Assembly (NCBI RefSeq): GCF_013004645.1
Contig: NZ_JABEME010000002.1
Coordinates: 372,001-436,000, forward strand
DNA: 64,000 nucleotides
Origin: Stenotrophomonas africana
Lineage (GTDB): Bacteria > Pseudomonadota > Gammaproteobacteria > Xanthomonadales > Xanthomonadaceae
Direction: 5' to 3'
The position numbers and the translations under genes are program-made. Below the pieces are notes generated by a model. The model did no database searches and had not been told where the DNA came from. It was given only the letters and a program-made list of their open reading frames with translations. Below are positions 16,402 through 24,294 of the stretch, piece by piece (the stretch's first letter is position 1; every line of letters begins with the position of its first letter).

Positions 16402-17306
16402 TTGCCGCTCCTTTGTGCCAGCAAGATGGCTAGTTCATTGGCTTGCTCAAGCTCAGACGGAGTCATGGACCTAGCCATCAGATCCAGTGCCTGAGCGTTT
16501 CCACCAATGGGCGTCAGTTCTCCCGCAGCCTTTTTGTAGGCGTAGGCGCGGACAGGATCCTTCGGCGTAATGATGCCGCGCTGATACGCCGTTCCGAGCG
16601 AGAAAAGGCCGTCTGCACTGCCAGCATCCGCTACACTTTTTAAGTAGCGGAAGGAGTCGGTATTGAATTCTTCAACTTTTTCGGGTGAGGCTTCTTGCGT
16701 TCGTTGATCTCCAACAACAAGATCCAGGTAATTGTAGTAGGCCAGTCGAGCGTAGGTATCACCCCCTTCGGCCGCTTCTTTCAGCCATCTGGCTGTGTCC
16801 TTCAGCGCATCTCTTGGAATGGCCTCGCAACGCTTTAGTTTTTCTTCTGCGGAACTGAGGGATTTCAGTTGCTGATCGGCCAGGAATTGCTCTCGCGTTT
16901 TCCCGCTGGCCTTGAGTAAATCCGGGGAAACCTGGCTGCTGGAGTAATCGATTGGTCTGTCAGGCTGCATTGCAACGCGGCACTCGTTCAGTACCAGGAA
17001 AAGTTGTCGCTTCGCTTCCAAGTCCCCTGCATCTGCTCTGTTTCTAAGCGACGCATATAGGTCCGCCACTGGAACATCTGGCAGTCGCTGGGCAGATTCG
17101 AGGTCGGCCTGAACTGCGATCAGTGTTGGCTTGACGCCGTGAGTGTCTGCGCTTGCGGCGGGTTCTCCAGCCGATGATCCACTACTGCCCGGTTGAGCAT
17201 CGTTGTTCTGCAGCGAGCAGGCCGTGGCCATCCCAGCGATGAGTGTAATCGTGGCTAGGCGCATGTGCCTGCAGCGAAAGCCGTATTTTGGAGTGGAGGG
17301 TGACAT
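16386..17306 (-). CDS. Sel1-repeat lipoprotein (operon gene 1)
   Basis: About 306 residues. MRLATITLIAGMATACSLQN supplies a signal peptide with a lipobox (ATAC) and Ser next to the Cys, after an 18-residue N-terminal extension. The body contains Sel1-like helical pairs: ARWLKEAAEGGDTYARLAYY, DSFRYLKSVADAGSADGLFS and LGTAYQRGIITPKDPVRAYA. Sel1 repeats mediate protein-protein contacts in envelope proteins. ATG 17306 is preferred over 17318 because GGAG sits six bases before it. Base composition is clearly richer in A/T than the core genes. Its 3' end overlaps the next gene by 16 bases. Confidence 0.72.
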   Translation of the reverse strand: MSPSTPKYGFRCRHMRLATITLIAGMATACSLQNNDAQPGSSGSSAGEPAASADTHGVKPTLIAVQADLESAQRLPDVPVADLYASLRNRADAGDLEAKRQLFLVLNECRVAMQPDRPIDYSSSQVSPDLLKASGKTREQFLADQQLKSLSSAEEKLKRCEAIPRDALKDTARWLKEAAEGGDTYARLAYYNYLDLVVGDQRTQEASPEKVEEFNTDSFRYLKSVADAGSADGLFSLGTAYQRGIITPKDPVRAYAYKKAAGELTPIGGNAQALDLMARSMTPSELEQANELAILLAQRSGKWRPG

Positions 17307-17847
17307 TGGAATCTCCATGGAGAATTGCGCTTCTTTGCTGACACTTGCCGCTCAATATTCGGATCGAATGCAATCCAATCGGTGGTGGTTGAAACTCGGT
17401 TCCTGGAAGGAATTGAGCCATCGATGCCTCTTCTTGTTTGCATGATCGGTGGCTGGCCACTTCTTTGTAGACCGACTATCGCAATGACGAGCAAGGTTCG
17501 GCAATGGGCGTTCGTCCAATGGGAATGTAGGGAATTCCTTCGTGGCGGCGTTGAGCAGGGCTGAGATGGAGAAGAAAGCTCTACACGCTTGAAGATCGAT
17601 CATCGGGAAGAACAAGCGCCACGCCGAGCGGTGGTGCGCGGCCAGACCCTAATCCGAGCTGAGGCGACCGAAAGCGGTAACACGTCTGGAGGACAGTGCA
17701 CCGACCGAACTGCCGCCGCTGGTGCCGGCATTGCCTCTAGCTATCGAGCAGTTGTAGCAGGCCCGCCGCTCGGCTGCAGCGGGAAGCAAGAAGCTGGAGC
17801 GCGTCCAGGAAGCGCTGGAGCCTCGGTGGCTGCCGGCGGTGACCAAG

Positions 17848-17881
17848 CCCCGGAGGCGGCATTGTTGTTTCCGGGGTTTTT
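17848..17881 (+). terminator. Intrinsic terminator-like hairpin
   Basis: CCCCGGA (17848-17854) pairs with TCCGGGG (17870-17876), followed by TTTTT. No intact gene ends before it; it may belong to a decayed rightward gene. Confidence 0.5.
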
Positions 17882-17992
17882 CGCTTGCGCACGGCGCGCG
17901 GATTCAGACAATCCGCATGTCCCGCCGCTGTGGCCTCCGCCAGCGAATTGCTCTCATTTCAGGGAGTCCGGAGGCATGGATCGCAGGGATGA

Positions 17993-18214
17993 CGTGGTCC
18001 CGCGCTGCACCGGATCTTTCTTTTCACCGGCATCGGCTCGGCCGAACAGGTTGAAGCGGTTCGAGCACTCGGGCGCGCCGGTGGCCCGCAAGCGGCGCAG
18101 TTGATCGGGTAGATCTATCAGGAGGAATTCAGTGGATCGGCGATCCGGATCGCCTGCATCGCGGCGCTGGGCGAAGCGGCCCGTGGCTTACAGACCAGTG
18201 CTGAACGGAACAGC
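17993..18214 (+). pseudogene. Possible remnant of a HEAT-repeat protein gene
   Basis: One frame reads ALHRIFLFTGIGSAEQVEAV, then [16 protein letters not shown], an amber codon (TAG at 18110-18112), then [20 protein letters not shown] and [14 protein letters not shown] before TGA. The pattern of paired Ala/Leu-rich helices, one ending [12 protein letters not shown], is HEAT-like. There is no start and no ribosome site. It may be the stump of a core gene cut by the island. Weak evidence: short length and no alignment available. Confidence 0.3.
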
Positions 18215-18314
18215 TGAAGTTTCATCCACAATGGTCGTGATCGTCGGCGACGGGCATCATCCACCCGCCACACGCCCGCGCTATGCTGCGCGCCTGCCGC
18301 CCGATCCTGCCGCG

Positions 18315-19193
18315 ATGAAGCTCGCCATCCTGTCCCGCAACAGCTCCCTGTATTCCACCCGCCGGCTGGTCGAGGCGGCGCGCGCGCGCGGCCACACCGT
18401 ACGCATCCTGGATCCGCTGCGCTGCTACATGCGCATCGCCGCCGATGGTTTCTCGATGCACTACAAGGGGCGGCCGATGACCGGCGTGGACATGGTCATT
18501 CCGCGCATCGGTGCTTCCATCACCCGCTATGGCACCGCGGTGCTGCGTCAGTTCGAATTGATGGGCGCGCGCACGCCCAACCCGTCCGATGCGATCCTGC
18601 GTTCGCGCGACAAGCTGCGCGCGCACCAGTTGCTGGCGGCCAAGGGGATCGACATGCCGGTCACGGTGTTTGGCGACAACCCCGATGACACCGTCGACCT
18701 GCTCTCCATGCTGGGCCCGCCGCCGCACGTGGTGAAGCTCAACGAGGGTACCCAGGGGCGTGGCGTGATCCTCACCGAGAAGGCCAGTGCTTCACGTGGC
18801 ATCGTCGAGGCCCTGCGCGGGCTGTATGCCAATTTCCTGATGCAGGAGTTCATCGGCGAGGCCAAGGGCGCCGACCTGCGCTGCTTCGTGGTCGGTGACC
18901 AGGTGGTGGCCTCGATGCAGCGGCAGGCGCCGGAAGGTGACTTCCGCTCCAACCTGCACGCCGGCGGCACGGCGGTGGCCGCCAAGGCCAGCCGTGCCGA
19001 GCAGCAGGTGGCGGTGCGTTCGGCCAAGGCGCTGGGCCTGTCGGTATGCGGGGTGGACCTGATCCGCTCCGCCCGTGGCCCGCTGGTGCTGGAGGTCAAC
19101 TCCACGCCGGGGCTGGAAGGGATCGAAGCCGCCTGTGGGGTGGACGTGGCGACACGCATCATCGAGCACGTCGAGAAGCTTAAAAAGCCCTGA
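18315..19193 (+). CDS. rimK: RimK-type ATP-grasp ligase (S6/glutamate ligase)
   Basis: A 292-residue ATP-grasp enzyme beginning [20 protein letters not shown], family length. The N-terminal domain is followed by [18 protein letters not shown] (ATP-binding loop), [17 protein letters not shown] and Mg-binding [13 protein letters not shown] near the C-terminus. RimK adds glutamates to the C-terminus of ribosomal protein S6 and can make poly-glutamate. The ATG 18315 is chosen from family alignment; the longer frame upstream is an artefact of the decayed region. It is the first clear core gene to the right of the island. Confidence 0.93.
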   Translation: MKLAILSRNSSLYSTRRLVEAARARGHTVRILDPLRCYMRIAADGFSMHYKGRPMTGVDMVIPRIGASITRYGTAVLRQFELMGARTPNPSDAILRSRDKLRAHQLLAAKGIDMPVTVFGDNPDDTVDLLSMLGPPPHVVKLNEGTQGRGVILTEKASASRGIVEALRGLYANFLMQEFIGEAKGADLRCFVVGDQVVASMQRQAPEGDFRSNLHAGGTAVAAKASRAEQQVAVRSAKALGLSVCGVDLIRSARGPLVLEVNSTPGLEGIEAACGVDVATRIIEHVEKLKKP

Positions 19194-19205
19194 TTGTTCA
19201 ATCGC

Positions 19206-19356
19206 TTGCGATTCTCACGGGCGAATGAGGCCTAGTTTAACACGCCTTTAATCGGCCCCGGCGTAGCCTTCAGCGAACCGCAGCTCTGCCTCTCAGCAGG
19301 ATCGGTATCGGGATACAACTTCAGACCCAGGCGGGGGCACCGCCTGGGTCTTTTTT
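19206..19356 (+). ncRNA. Candidate small RNA ending in a strong terminator
   Basis: The 247 bases between rimK and the next gene carry a textbook terminator at 19324-19356: GACCCAGGCGG and CCGCCTGGGTC arms around five bases, then six T. It lies 130 bases after the rimK stop, far for a plain 3' end. An AT-rich TAGTTTAAC stretch at 19233 could serve as a -10 with a poor -35. Either a long rimK 3' UTR or an independent RNA of about 100 bases. Confidence 0.35.
19324..19356 (+). terminator. Intrinsic terminator downstream of rimK
   Basis: An 11-bp perfect GC-rich stem with a five-base loop and six T residues. It terminates either rimK or the candidate RNA upstream. Confidence 0.85.
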
Positions 19357-19440
19357 ATGCCCGCCGCGGGCCCCTTGTGGAGGCAACGTGACGATCGTAG
19401 AGTGGCGCCCATCGTTCCTGGATGGATCCGGAGGCTGGCG

Positions 19441-19917
19441 ATGTACCGCATCACGATGATCGCGTTGTTGCTGGGGTTGTCCGGTGCTGCCTCCGCCAAG
19501 CCGGAGAAGACCGCCATACAGATGGACGGGCAGGCACCGGTGGCCGAGCAGGTCCGGCGGGTTGAGAAGGCCCTCGATGACGGCGAATACAGCGAGATTT
19601 CCGCTGACGACCGTGCCCAGGTGCAGCAGGCCCTGGCGCGCATCACCCAGCGCATGGGGGACCACCGCACGCTTCAGGAGCTTCCGCCGCAGGTCCAGGC
19701 GGAGGTCTTCAACGACCAGGAGCGGATCAACACCGTTCTTGTCCGGGCGCACGAAGACAGCCGCCAGATCTGCCAGCACACCCGCACCACCGGTAGCAAC
19801 ATGCCTAAAAGCCGCTGCCTGACCGTGGCCGAGCGCCGTCGGATCGAGGAAAAGGGCAAGGCACTGCTGAACGACCAGCGCACCTTCAACAACTTCAACC
19901 CCGCCACCAACCACTAG
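19441..19917 (+). CDS. Small secreted protein, paralogue of the next gene
   Basis: A 158-residue protein with a signal peptide (MYRITMIALLLGLSGAASA). A predicted helical mature part follows with EVFNDQERINTVLVRAHEDS, the spaced Cys of RQICQH and KSRCLTVAERRR, and a disordered Asn-rich end. It is clearly homologous along its length to the protein at 20007-20480 (FNDQ..NTVL..A.EDSR.IC......GSN...C.TVAER). The pair probably arose by tandem duplication and precedes a two-component system. Function unknown; periplasmic location is predicted. Confidence 0.8.
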   Translation: MYRITMIALLLGLSGAASAKPEKTAIQMDGQAPVAEQVRRVEKALDDGEYSEISADDRAQVQQALARITQRMGDHRTLQELPPQVQAEVFNDQERINTVLVRAHEDSRQICQHTRTTGSNMPKSRCLTVAERRRIEEKGKALLNDQRTFNNFNPATNH

Positions 19918-20006
19918 GCCGGCCGACGCCCCTGCGCATGGCACTTGCTGGCGTGAAGGTGGTGCGAATACAGTCAGCACTCAACTCAAACAAGGATTCG
20001 TTTGTC

Positions 20007-20480
20007 ATGAAGTCCCTTCTGATGTCGGCGGTCCTGATCTCGGGCCTGACCCTGGCCACCGCCGCCTCCGCATCGAACCAGGCCGGTGAGGTCTTTATCC
20101 CGGGCAAGCCGCTGCAGCAGCAGATCGAGCGCATCGAAATCGAACTCAACGATGGCGAGACCTACAGCGAACTGAAGCAGACCGACCGCAGCCGGGTGCG
20201 CGAAGCGCTGGTGCGCATGCGTACGGCCGTCGAGCAGCATCCGAACCGTGATTCGATGCCTGAACAGGTACGAACCGATGTCTTCAACGACCAGCAGATC
20301 GTGAACACGGTTTTGACACAGGCACGTGAAGATAGTCGTCTAATATGCCAACGTGAAAAGGCCACGGGTTCGAACCGGGCTACGACGCAGTGCATGACCG
20401 TTGCCGAGCGCGCCCGGCGGAAGGACAAGGCACAGCGTGATATGGGCCAGGCCCAGCGCGTTGGCAAATTCGTCAATTAG
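20007..20480 (+). CDS. Small secreted protein, paralogue of the previous gene
   Basis: A 157-residue protein. The signal peptide is MKSLLMSAVLISGLTLATAA (cleavage near SAS). The mature part has QQQIERIEIELNDGETYSEL and the shared block DVFNDQQIVNTVLTQAREDS with two conserved Cys (RLICQ, TQCMTVAER). ATG 20007 has an AAGGAT site at 19992-19997. The stop is two bases before the response-regulator GTG, so it is almost certainly co-transcribed with the two-component genes, hinting at a periplasmic accessory role in signalling; that role is inferred. Confidence 0.82.
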   Translation: MKSLLMSAVLISGLTLATAASASNQAGEVFIPGKPLQQQIERIEIELNDGETYSELKQTDRSRVREALVRMRTAVEQHPNRDSMPEQVRTDVFNDQQIVNTVLTQAREDSRLICQREKATGSNRATTQCMTVAERARRKDKAQRDMGQAQRVGKFVN

Positions 20481-20482
20481 AG

Positions 20483-21166
20483 GTGACAGTGAGAATCCTG
20501 GTAATCGAAGACAACAGCGACATTGCGGCCAACCTGGGCGACTACCTGGAAGACCGGGGGCACACCGTAGACTTCGCGGCTGACGGGGTTACCGGTCTGC
20601 ATCTGGCCGTGGTGCACGAGTTCGACGCGATCGTGCTGGATCTCAACCTGCCCGGCATGGACGGCATCGAAGTCTGCCGCAAGCTGCGCAATGAAGCGCG
20701 CAAGCAGACCCCGGTACTGATGCTGACCGCCCGCGATTCGCTGGACAACAAGCTGGCCGGCTTCGATTCCGGCGCGGACGACTACCTGATCAAGCCGTTC
20801 GCGCTGCAGGAAGTGGAAGTGCGTCTGAACGCCCTGTCGCGTCGCGGCAAGGGCGTGCAGACCCGCGTGCTGGAAACCGGCGATCTGGAATACAACCTGG
20901 ATACGCTGGAAGTGCGCCGCCAGGGCAAGCTGCTGCAGCTCAACCCGACCGCGCTGAAGATCCTGCAGGCACTGATGGAAGCGGCGCCCGCCGTGGTGAC
21001 CCGCCAGGAACTGGAAACCCGCGTGTGGGGCGAAGAACTGCCCGACTCGGACTCGCTGCGCGTGCACATCCATGGCTTGCGTGCGGTGGTCGACAAGCCG
21101 TTTGAAGTGCCGCTGATCCAGACCCGCCATGGCATCGGATACCGCATCGCCACCCCGGAAGCCTGA
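20483..21166 (+). CDS. OmpR/PhoB-family response regulator (ColR-like)
   Basis: A 227-residue regulator. The receiver has the acidic pocket IEDN and phospho-acceptor Asp53 in AIVLDLNLPGMDG, Thr in LMLTARD and Lys in DYLIKPFAL. A C-terminal winged helix ends SLRVHIHGLRAVVDKPF...TRHGIGYRI. It resembles ColR (VgrR in Xanthomonas), which controls envelope and metal-stress genes, by the ANLGDYLEDRGHTVDFAADG block; the equivalence is not proven. Start GTG 20483 or GTG 20489, two bases after the secreted-protein stop. Confidence 0.9.
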   Translation: MTVRILVIEDNSDIAANLGDYLEDRGHTVDFAADGVTGLHLAVVHEFDAIVLDLNLPGMDGIEVCRKLRNEARKQTPVLMLTARDSLDNKLAGFDSGADDYLIKPFALQEVEVRLNALSRRGKGVQTRVLETGDLEYNLDTLEVRRQGKLLQLNPTALKILQALMEAAPAVVTRQELETRVWGEELPDSDSLRVHIHGLRAVVDKPFEVPLIQTRHGIGYRIATPEA

Positions 21167-21170
21167 TTCG

Positions 21171-22499
21171 GTGGCAACCAAGGGGGAGCGCCGGCGCACG
21201 CCCTATCGGCGGCGCCTGCGCAGCCGCATCATCGTGTCGTTCGTGTTGTTGGGCTTCTGCCTGACAACACTGTTCGCGTTTGCCACCAACTGGGCCCGCA
21301 TGCGGGTGGAAAACCAGTTGGTGGAAGACGTGATCAACCACAACATCGAAGAGTACGCGCGCCGCTTCTACGAGCATCCGGGGCGCAATCCGGCGGTGCC
21401 CGTGCAGCAGATCCGGGCGTACGCCTACTCGGCGGACAAGTTCGACAAGGCCCGCGAATCCTGGCCGCAGTGGGCTGACCTGCAGAATGGCAACTACAAC
21501 CTGAGCGGCACCGACGAGCAGGGGCAGCCGTACGCCTACAAGCTGGCGGTGCGCAAGGCTGACGACGCCTGGTTCTTCCTCGCCTATGACATGACCGACA
21601 GCGTGCGCGGCGGCAAGCAGCTCAACCGCGCGCTGGTGCTGTCGGTGCTGGTGTTCAGCGTGCTGTCGCTGGTGCTGGGCTGGTGGTCGGCATCGAAGGT
21701 GATGAAGCCTGTGTCGGATCTGGCCGCGCGGCTGCGCGCCTACCGCGGCGGCACCAGCGATCCGGAACCCTTGGCGCCGCGCTTCCCCGACGACGAAGTG
21801 GGGCAGCTGGCACAGGCACTGGACGACTATTCGTCGCGGCTGACCGAGGTGGTGCAGCGCGACCGCGAGTTCAATGCAGACGTCAGCCACGAGCTGCGCA
21901 CGCCGCTGGCGGTGATCCGGGGCGCCACCGAGCTGCTGCTGACCCGGCCCGGCCTGGACGAAAAGGTGCTGCAGCGCCTGCAGCGCATCCAGCGTGCCGA
22001 GCAGCAATGCAGCGATCTGATCGGCGCGCTGCTGCTGCTGTCGCGCAACGAGCGCGGGCAGGGCACCAGCAACGTCGCCCGCGTGGCCGAGCAGCTGCTG
22101 GACGCGCACCGCGCGCAGCTGGGCGGCAAGCCGCTTGAGCTGGCGCTGGAAGGCGAGCGCAACCTGGTGATCGATGCGCCCGAGGCGGCGCTGTCGGTGG
22201 CACTGGGCAACCTGATCGGCAACGCCGTGAAGTACTCGCAGGATGGCGAGGTACGCGTGTTCGTCGGCACCAATTCGGTGTCGGTAACCGACAGTGGCCC
22301 GGGCCTGAGCGAGGAAGATGCAGCCAAGCTGTTCCAGCGCGGGTACCGCGGCACCCATGCCGGGCACTCGCAGGGCGGCGGTATCGGCCTGTCGATCGTC
22401 AGCCGCCTGTGCGATCTGTACGGCTGGCAGGTGAGCGTGCGCCCCGGTGGCGAGCGTGGCGTGATCGCCACCCTGACGTTCTCGCCGAAGCCCTTGTAA
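21171..22499 (+). CDS. Sensor histidine kinase (ColS-like)
   Basis: About 442 residues. Two membrane helices (residues ~20-40 and ~150-175) flank a periplasmic sensor of about 110 residues. A HAMP-like linker, HisKA with FNADVSHELRTPLAVIRGAT and HATPase with N-box LGNLIGNAVKYSQDG and SVTDSGPGLSEEDAAKLF follow. It is the cognate kinase of the preceding regulator. I chose GTG 21171, after a GGAAG site and four bases past the regulator stop; ATG 21129 would overlap the regulator by 38 bases without a ribosome site. The signal sensed is unknown. Confidence 0.88.
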   Translation: MATKGERRRTPYRRRLRSRIIVSFVLLGFCLTTLFAFATNWARMRVENQLVEDVINHNIEEYARRFYEHPGRNPAVPVQQIRAYAYSADKFDKARESWPQWADLQNGNYNLSGTDEQGQPYAYKLAVRKADDAWFFLAYDMTDSVRGGKQLNRALVLSVLVFSVLSLVLGWWSASKVMKPVSDLAARLRAYRGGTSDPEPLAPRFPDDEVGQLAQALDDYSSRLTEVVQRDREFNADVSHELRTPLAVIRGATELLLTRPGLDEKVLQRLQRIQRAEQQCSDLIGALLLLSRNERGQGTSNVARVAEQLLDAHRAQLGGKPLELALEGERNLVIDAPEAALSVALGNLIGNAVKYSQDGEVRVFVGTNSVSVTDSGPGLSEEDAAKLFQRGYRGTHAGHSQGGGIGLSIVSRLCDLYGWQVSVRPGGERGVIATLTFSPKPL

Positions 22500-22518
22500 A
22501 GGGCACCTGCTTTGGTGG

Positions 22519-22793
22519 GTGCCGACCTTGGTCGGCACGAACCCTGCCGACCTTGCATCGCGCCCTGTGTCGCTTCTGCCACTGAATCCCCCGCAAGCGA
22601 GCATCGCATCACTGGCCCAACACGACACCACCGTGATCGCTGCCGCGCCCCGCGCGTGTTCCCGCGCACGCATTGGCAAGCCCGCGCCGCACTTGGGCTT
22701 GATGGTCGCAGCCGAGCATGGCCTCGGCTCTACAGCAGATCCCCAGATCCACGCGTGGATACGCTTCGGTAGTGCTGGCCGCTGGCCGGCAAC
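22519..22793. repeat. Gene-free stretch with four GTAG-type palindromes
   Basis: The 300 bases between the kinase and coaE hold GTGCCGACC/GGTCGGCAC (22519-22538), a CAGCCGAGC element ending CTAC (22709-22733), ATCCACGCGTGGAT (22747-22760) and a GTAG-headed GCTGGCC element (22769-22793). Nothing else is recognisable in 22539-22708. Confidence 0.7.
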
Positions 22794-22799
22794 CAGGCC

Positions 22800-23411
22800 T
22801 CAACCCCTGGCCAACCCCAGATACCGCGCATGCAACTGTTCCACCTGCACCTGCAGGTCCTCCGGCTGCCCATCATTGACCACCACATCGTCGGCCAGCG
22901 CCAACCGCTGTGCGCGGCTGGCCTGCGCCGCAATCATCCGGTCGGCCAGTGCGGCATCAATGCCATCGCGCTGCATCAGCCGGGCGTGCTGCACGGCCTC
23001 CGGCGCATCCACCAGCAGCACCCGGTCCAGCCACGGGTAGGCCTTCCGTCCACCCACCTCGGTCAGCAGCGGAATGGCCGCAATCGCATAGGGGCTCTCA
23101 GCCTGCTCGCACTGCTGCTGCATCAGCAGGCGGATGGCCGGGTGGGTAATGGCTTCCAGTGCCGTCCGCTCGGCCGGGTCGGCAAACACATGGGCGCGCA
23201 GGCGGGCCCGGTCCAGGCCGCCATCGGCCAGCAGCATGTCGGCGCCGAAACGCTCGGCAATGCGGGCCAGCGCCGGGCTGCCGGCGGCCACCACGGCGCG
23301 GGCGGCCAGATCGGCGTCGGCCACCACGATGCCCAGCGCCTCGAAGCGCCGGGTTACTTCACTCTTGCCCGAGGCGATGCCACCGGTCAGGCCAACCACA
23401 TAGCGGCTCAT
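22800..23411 (-). CDS. coaE: Dephospho-CoA kinase
   Basis: A 203-residue P-loop kinase: MSRYVVGLTGGIASGKSEVT carries the Walker A (GGIASGKS), with AHVFADPAERTALEAITHPA and the lid Arg region further on. It phosphorylates the ribose 3'-OH of dephospho-CoA, the last CoA step. Start ATG 23411 has GGGGAG seven bases before it; the longer frame overlaps pilD. The pilC-pilD-coaE order is conserved across Xanthomonadaceae and Pseudomonas. The protein ends close to a SMAG repeat. Confidence 0.95.
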   Translation of the reverse strand: MSRYVVGLTGGIASGKSEVTRRFEALGIVVADADLAARAVVAAGSPALARIAERFGADMLLADGGLDRARLRAHVFADPAERTALEAITHPAIRLLMQQQCEQAESPYAIAAIPLLTEVGGRKAYPWLDRVLLVDAPEAVQHARLMQRDGIDAALADRMIAAQASRAQRLALADDVVVNDGQPEDLQVQVEQLHARYLGLARG

Positions 23412-23422
23412 GGGGACTCCCC

Positions 23423-24286
23423 TCAGCGCAGCCCGCTCATCACCATGTACTGCTCCACCAGCGGCGCACCCCACATGAAGTACAGCCAGCCGGCAACGGC
23501 CAGGTAGGGGCCGAACGGGATGGGCGTGGCGCGGTCACGGCCCCGGCTGTACAGCCAGATCGAGCCGATGATGGCGCCCAGCACCGACGACAGCAGGATG
23601 ATCGGCAGGATGCCCTTCAGGCCGCACCAGGCACCCAGCGCCGCCAGCAGCTTGAAGTCTCCGTGGCCCATGCCTTCCTTGCCGGTCAACTGCTTGAACA
23701 GCCACCAGACCGTCCAAAGCGACAGGTAGCCCACCGCCGCGCCTACCAGGGCAGGCTTGGCCGGCATGTACAGGTTGTCGATGCTGCCTATCAGCCCCAG
23801 CCACATCAGCGGCAGGGTGAGCTGGTCGGGTAGCAGCTGCGTGCGCAGGTCGATGCCGGACAGGGCAATCAGGAAGCAGGTCAGCACGATGGCGCCGAAG
23901 CCCTGCCAGCCGAAGCCGAACTGCCAGACGCAGGCCAGCACCAGCACCGAGGTCAGCGCCTCCACCAGCGGGTACTGCAGCGAGATCGGCGCCTTGCAGT
24001 GGCGGCACTTGCCGCCCTGGATGATCCAGCTGAACAGCGGGATGTTCTCGTACCAGCTCAGCTTGTGCTTACAGTGCGGGCAGTGCGACGGCTCGACCAC
24101 GATCCCCGGTGGGGGTGGTTCATAGAAGTCCGGTTCCTCCAGGACCTCGCGCGCATCGCGCTTCCACTGCCACTCCAGCCGCTTGGGCAGCCGCAGGATG
24201 ACGACGTTCAGGAAACTGCCCAGCAGCAGTCCCAGGGCGGCCGCGGCGGGGTAGCCGAGGCCGGGATGCTGGTCGAGAAATGCCAT
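23423..24286 (-). CDS. pilD: Type IV prepilin peptidase / N-methyltransferase PilD
   Basis: A 287-residue polytopic membrane enzyme. Zinc-binding Cys pairs C69/C72 and C94/C97 lie in the cytoplasmic loop. The aspartyl-protease residues are D146 (SGIDLRTQLLPDQLTLP) and D210 in GMGHGDFK. It cleaves the leader of PilA and type II pseudopilins after Gly and methylates the new N-terminus. It sits between pilC (eight bases upstream) and coaE (eleven bases downstream) on one transcript. Confidence 0.96.
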   Translation of the reverse strand: MAFLDQHPGLGYPAAAALGLLLGSFLNVVILRLPKRLEWQWKRDAREVLEEPDFYEPPPPGIVVEPSHCPHCKHKLSWYENIPLFSWIIQGGKCRHCKAPISLQYPLVEALTSVLVLACVWQFGFGWQGFGAIVLTCFLIALSGIDLRTQLLPDQLTLPLMWLGLIGSIDNLYMPAKPALVGAAVGYLSLWTVWWLFKQLTGKEGMGHGDFKLLAALGAWCGLKGILPIILLSSVLGAIIGSIWLYSRGRDRATPIPFGPYLAVAGWLYFMWGAPLVEQYMVMSGLR

Positions 24287-24294
24287 TGATACCT

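Larger units (their letters stand above)
11340..18214. mobile_element. Integrated accessory region at tRNA-Gly, probably a decayed genomic island
   Basis: The region starts at the tRNA-Gly 3' end, holds a tyrosine recombinase of the tRNA-targeting type at the expected place, then genes with lower GC and unfamiliar products, and about 1 kb of non-coding DNA before the core gene rimK. I searched by eye for a second copy of the tRNA 3' end (CTTCGCCCGCTCCA) before rimK and did not find one, so the right boundary is uncertain and the element is probably no longer mobile by itself. Boundaries are inferred. Confidence 0.6.
17307..18314. other. About 1 kb with no convincing intact gene (right side of the island)
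   Basis: Leader of the island operon plus decayed DNA. A weak minus-strand promoter match (TTGGAT 17378-17373, TATTGA 17357-17352, 15-base spacer) precedes operon gene 1. From 17653 a frame reads coherently (VTRLEDSAPTELPPLVPALP) until an amber codon at 17755, continuing as KKLERVQEALE. A hairpin at 17848-17881 and a HEAT-like remnant at 17993-18214 are listed separately. The open frame 17589-18104 has a shadow-like composition. Confidence 0.5.

Noticed and set aside
17589..18104. A 171-codon plus-strand frame in the island's right side
   Set aside because: No ribosome site, unnatural composition, crosses a terminator-like hairpin; another frame there reads better but is interrupted.
17307..18314. 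attR copy of the tRNA-Gly 3' end
   Set aside because: No repeat of the tRNA tail was found; the island's right limit was therefore left as approximate.
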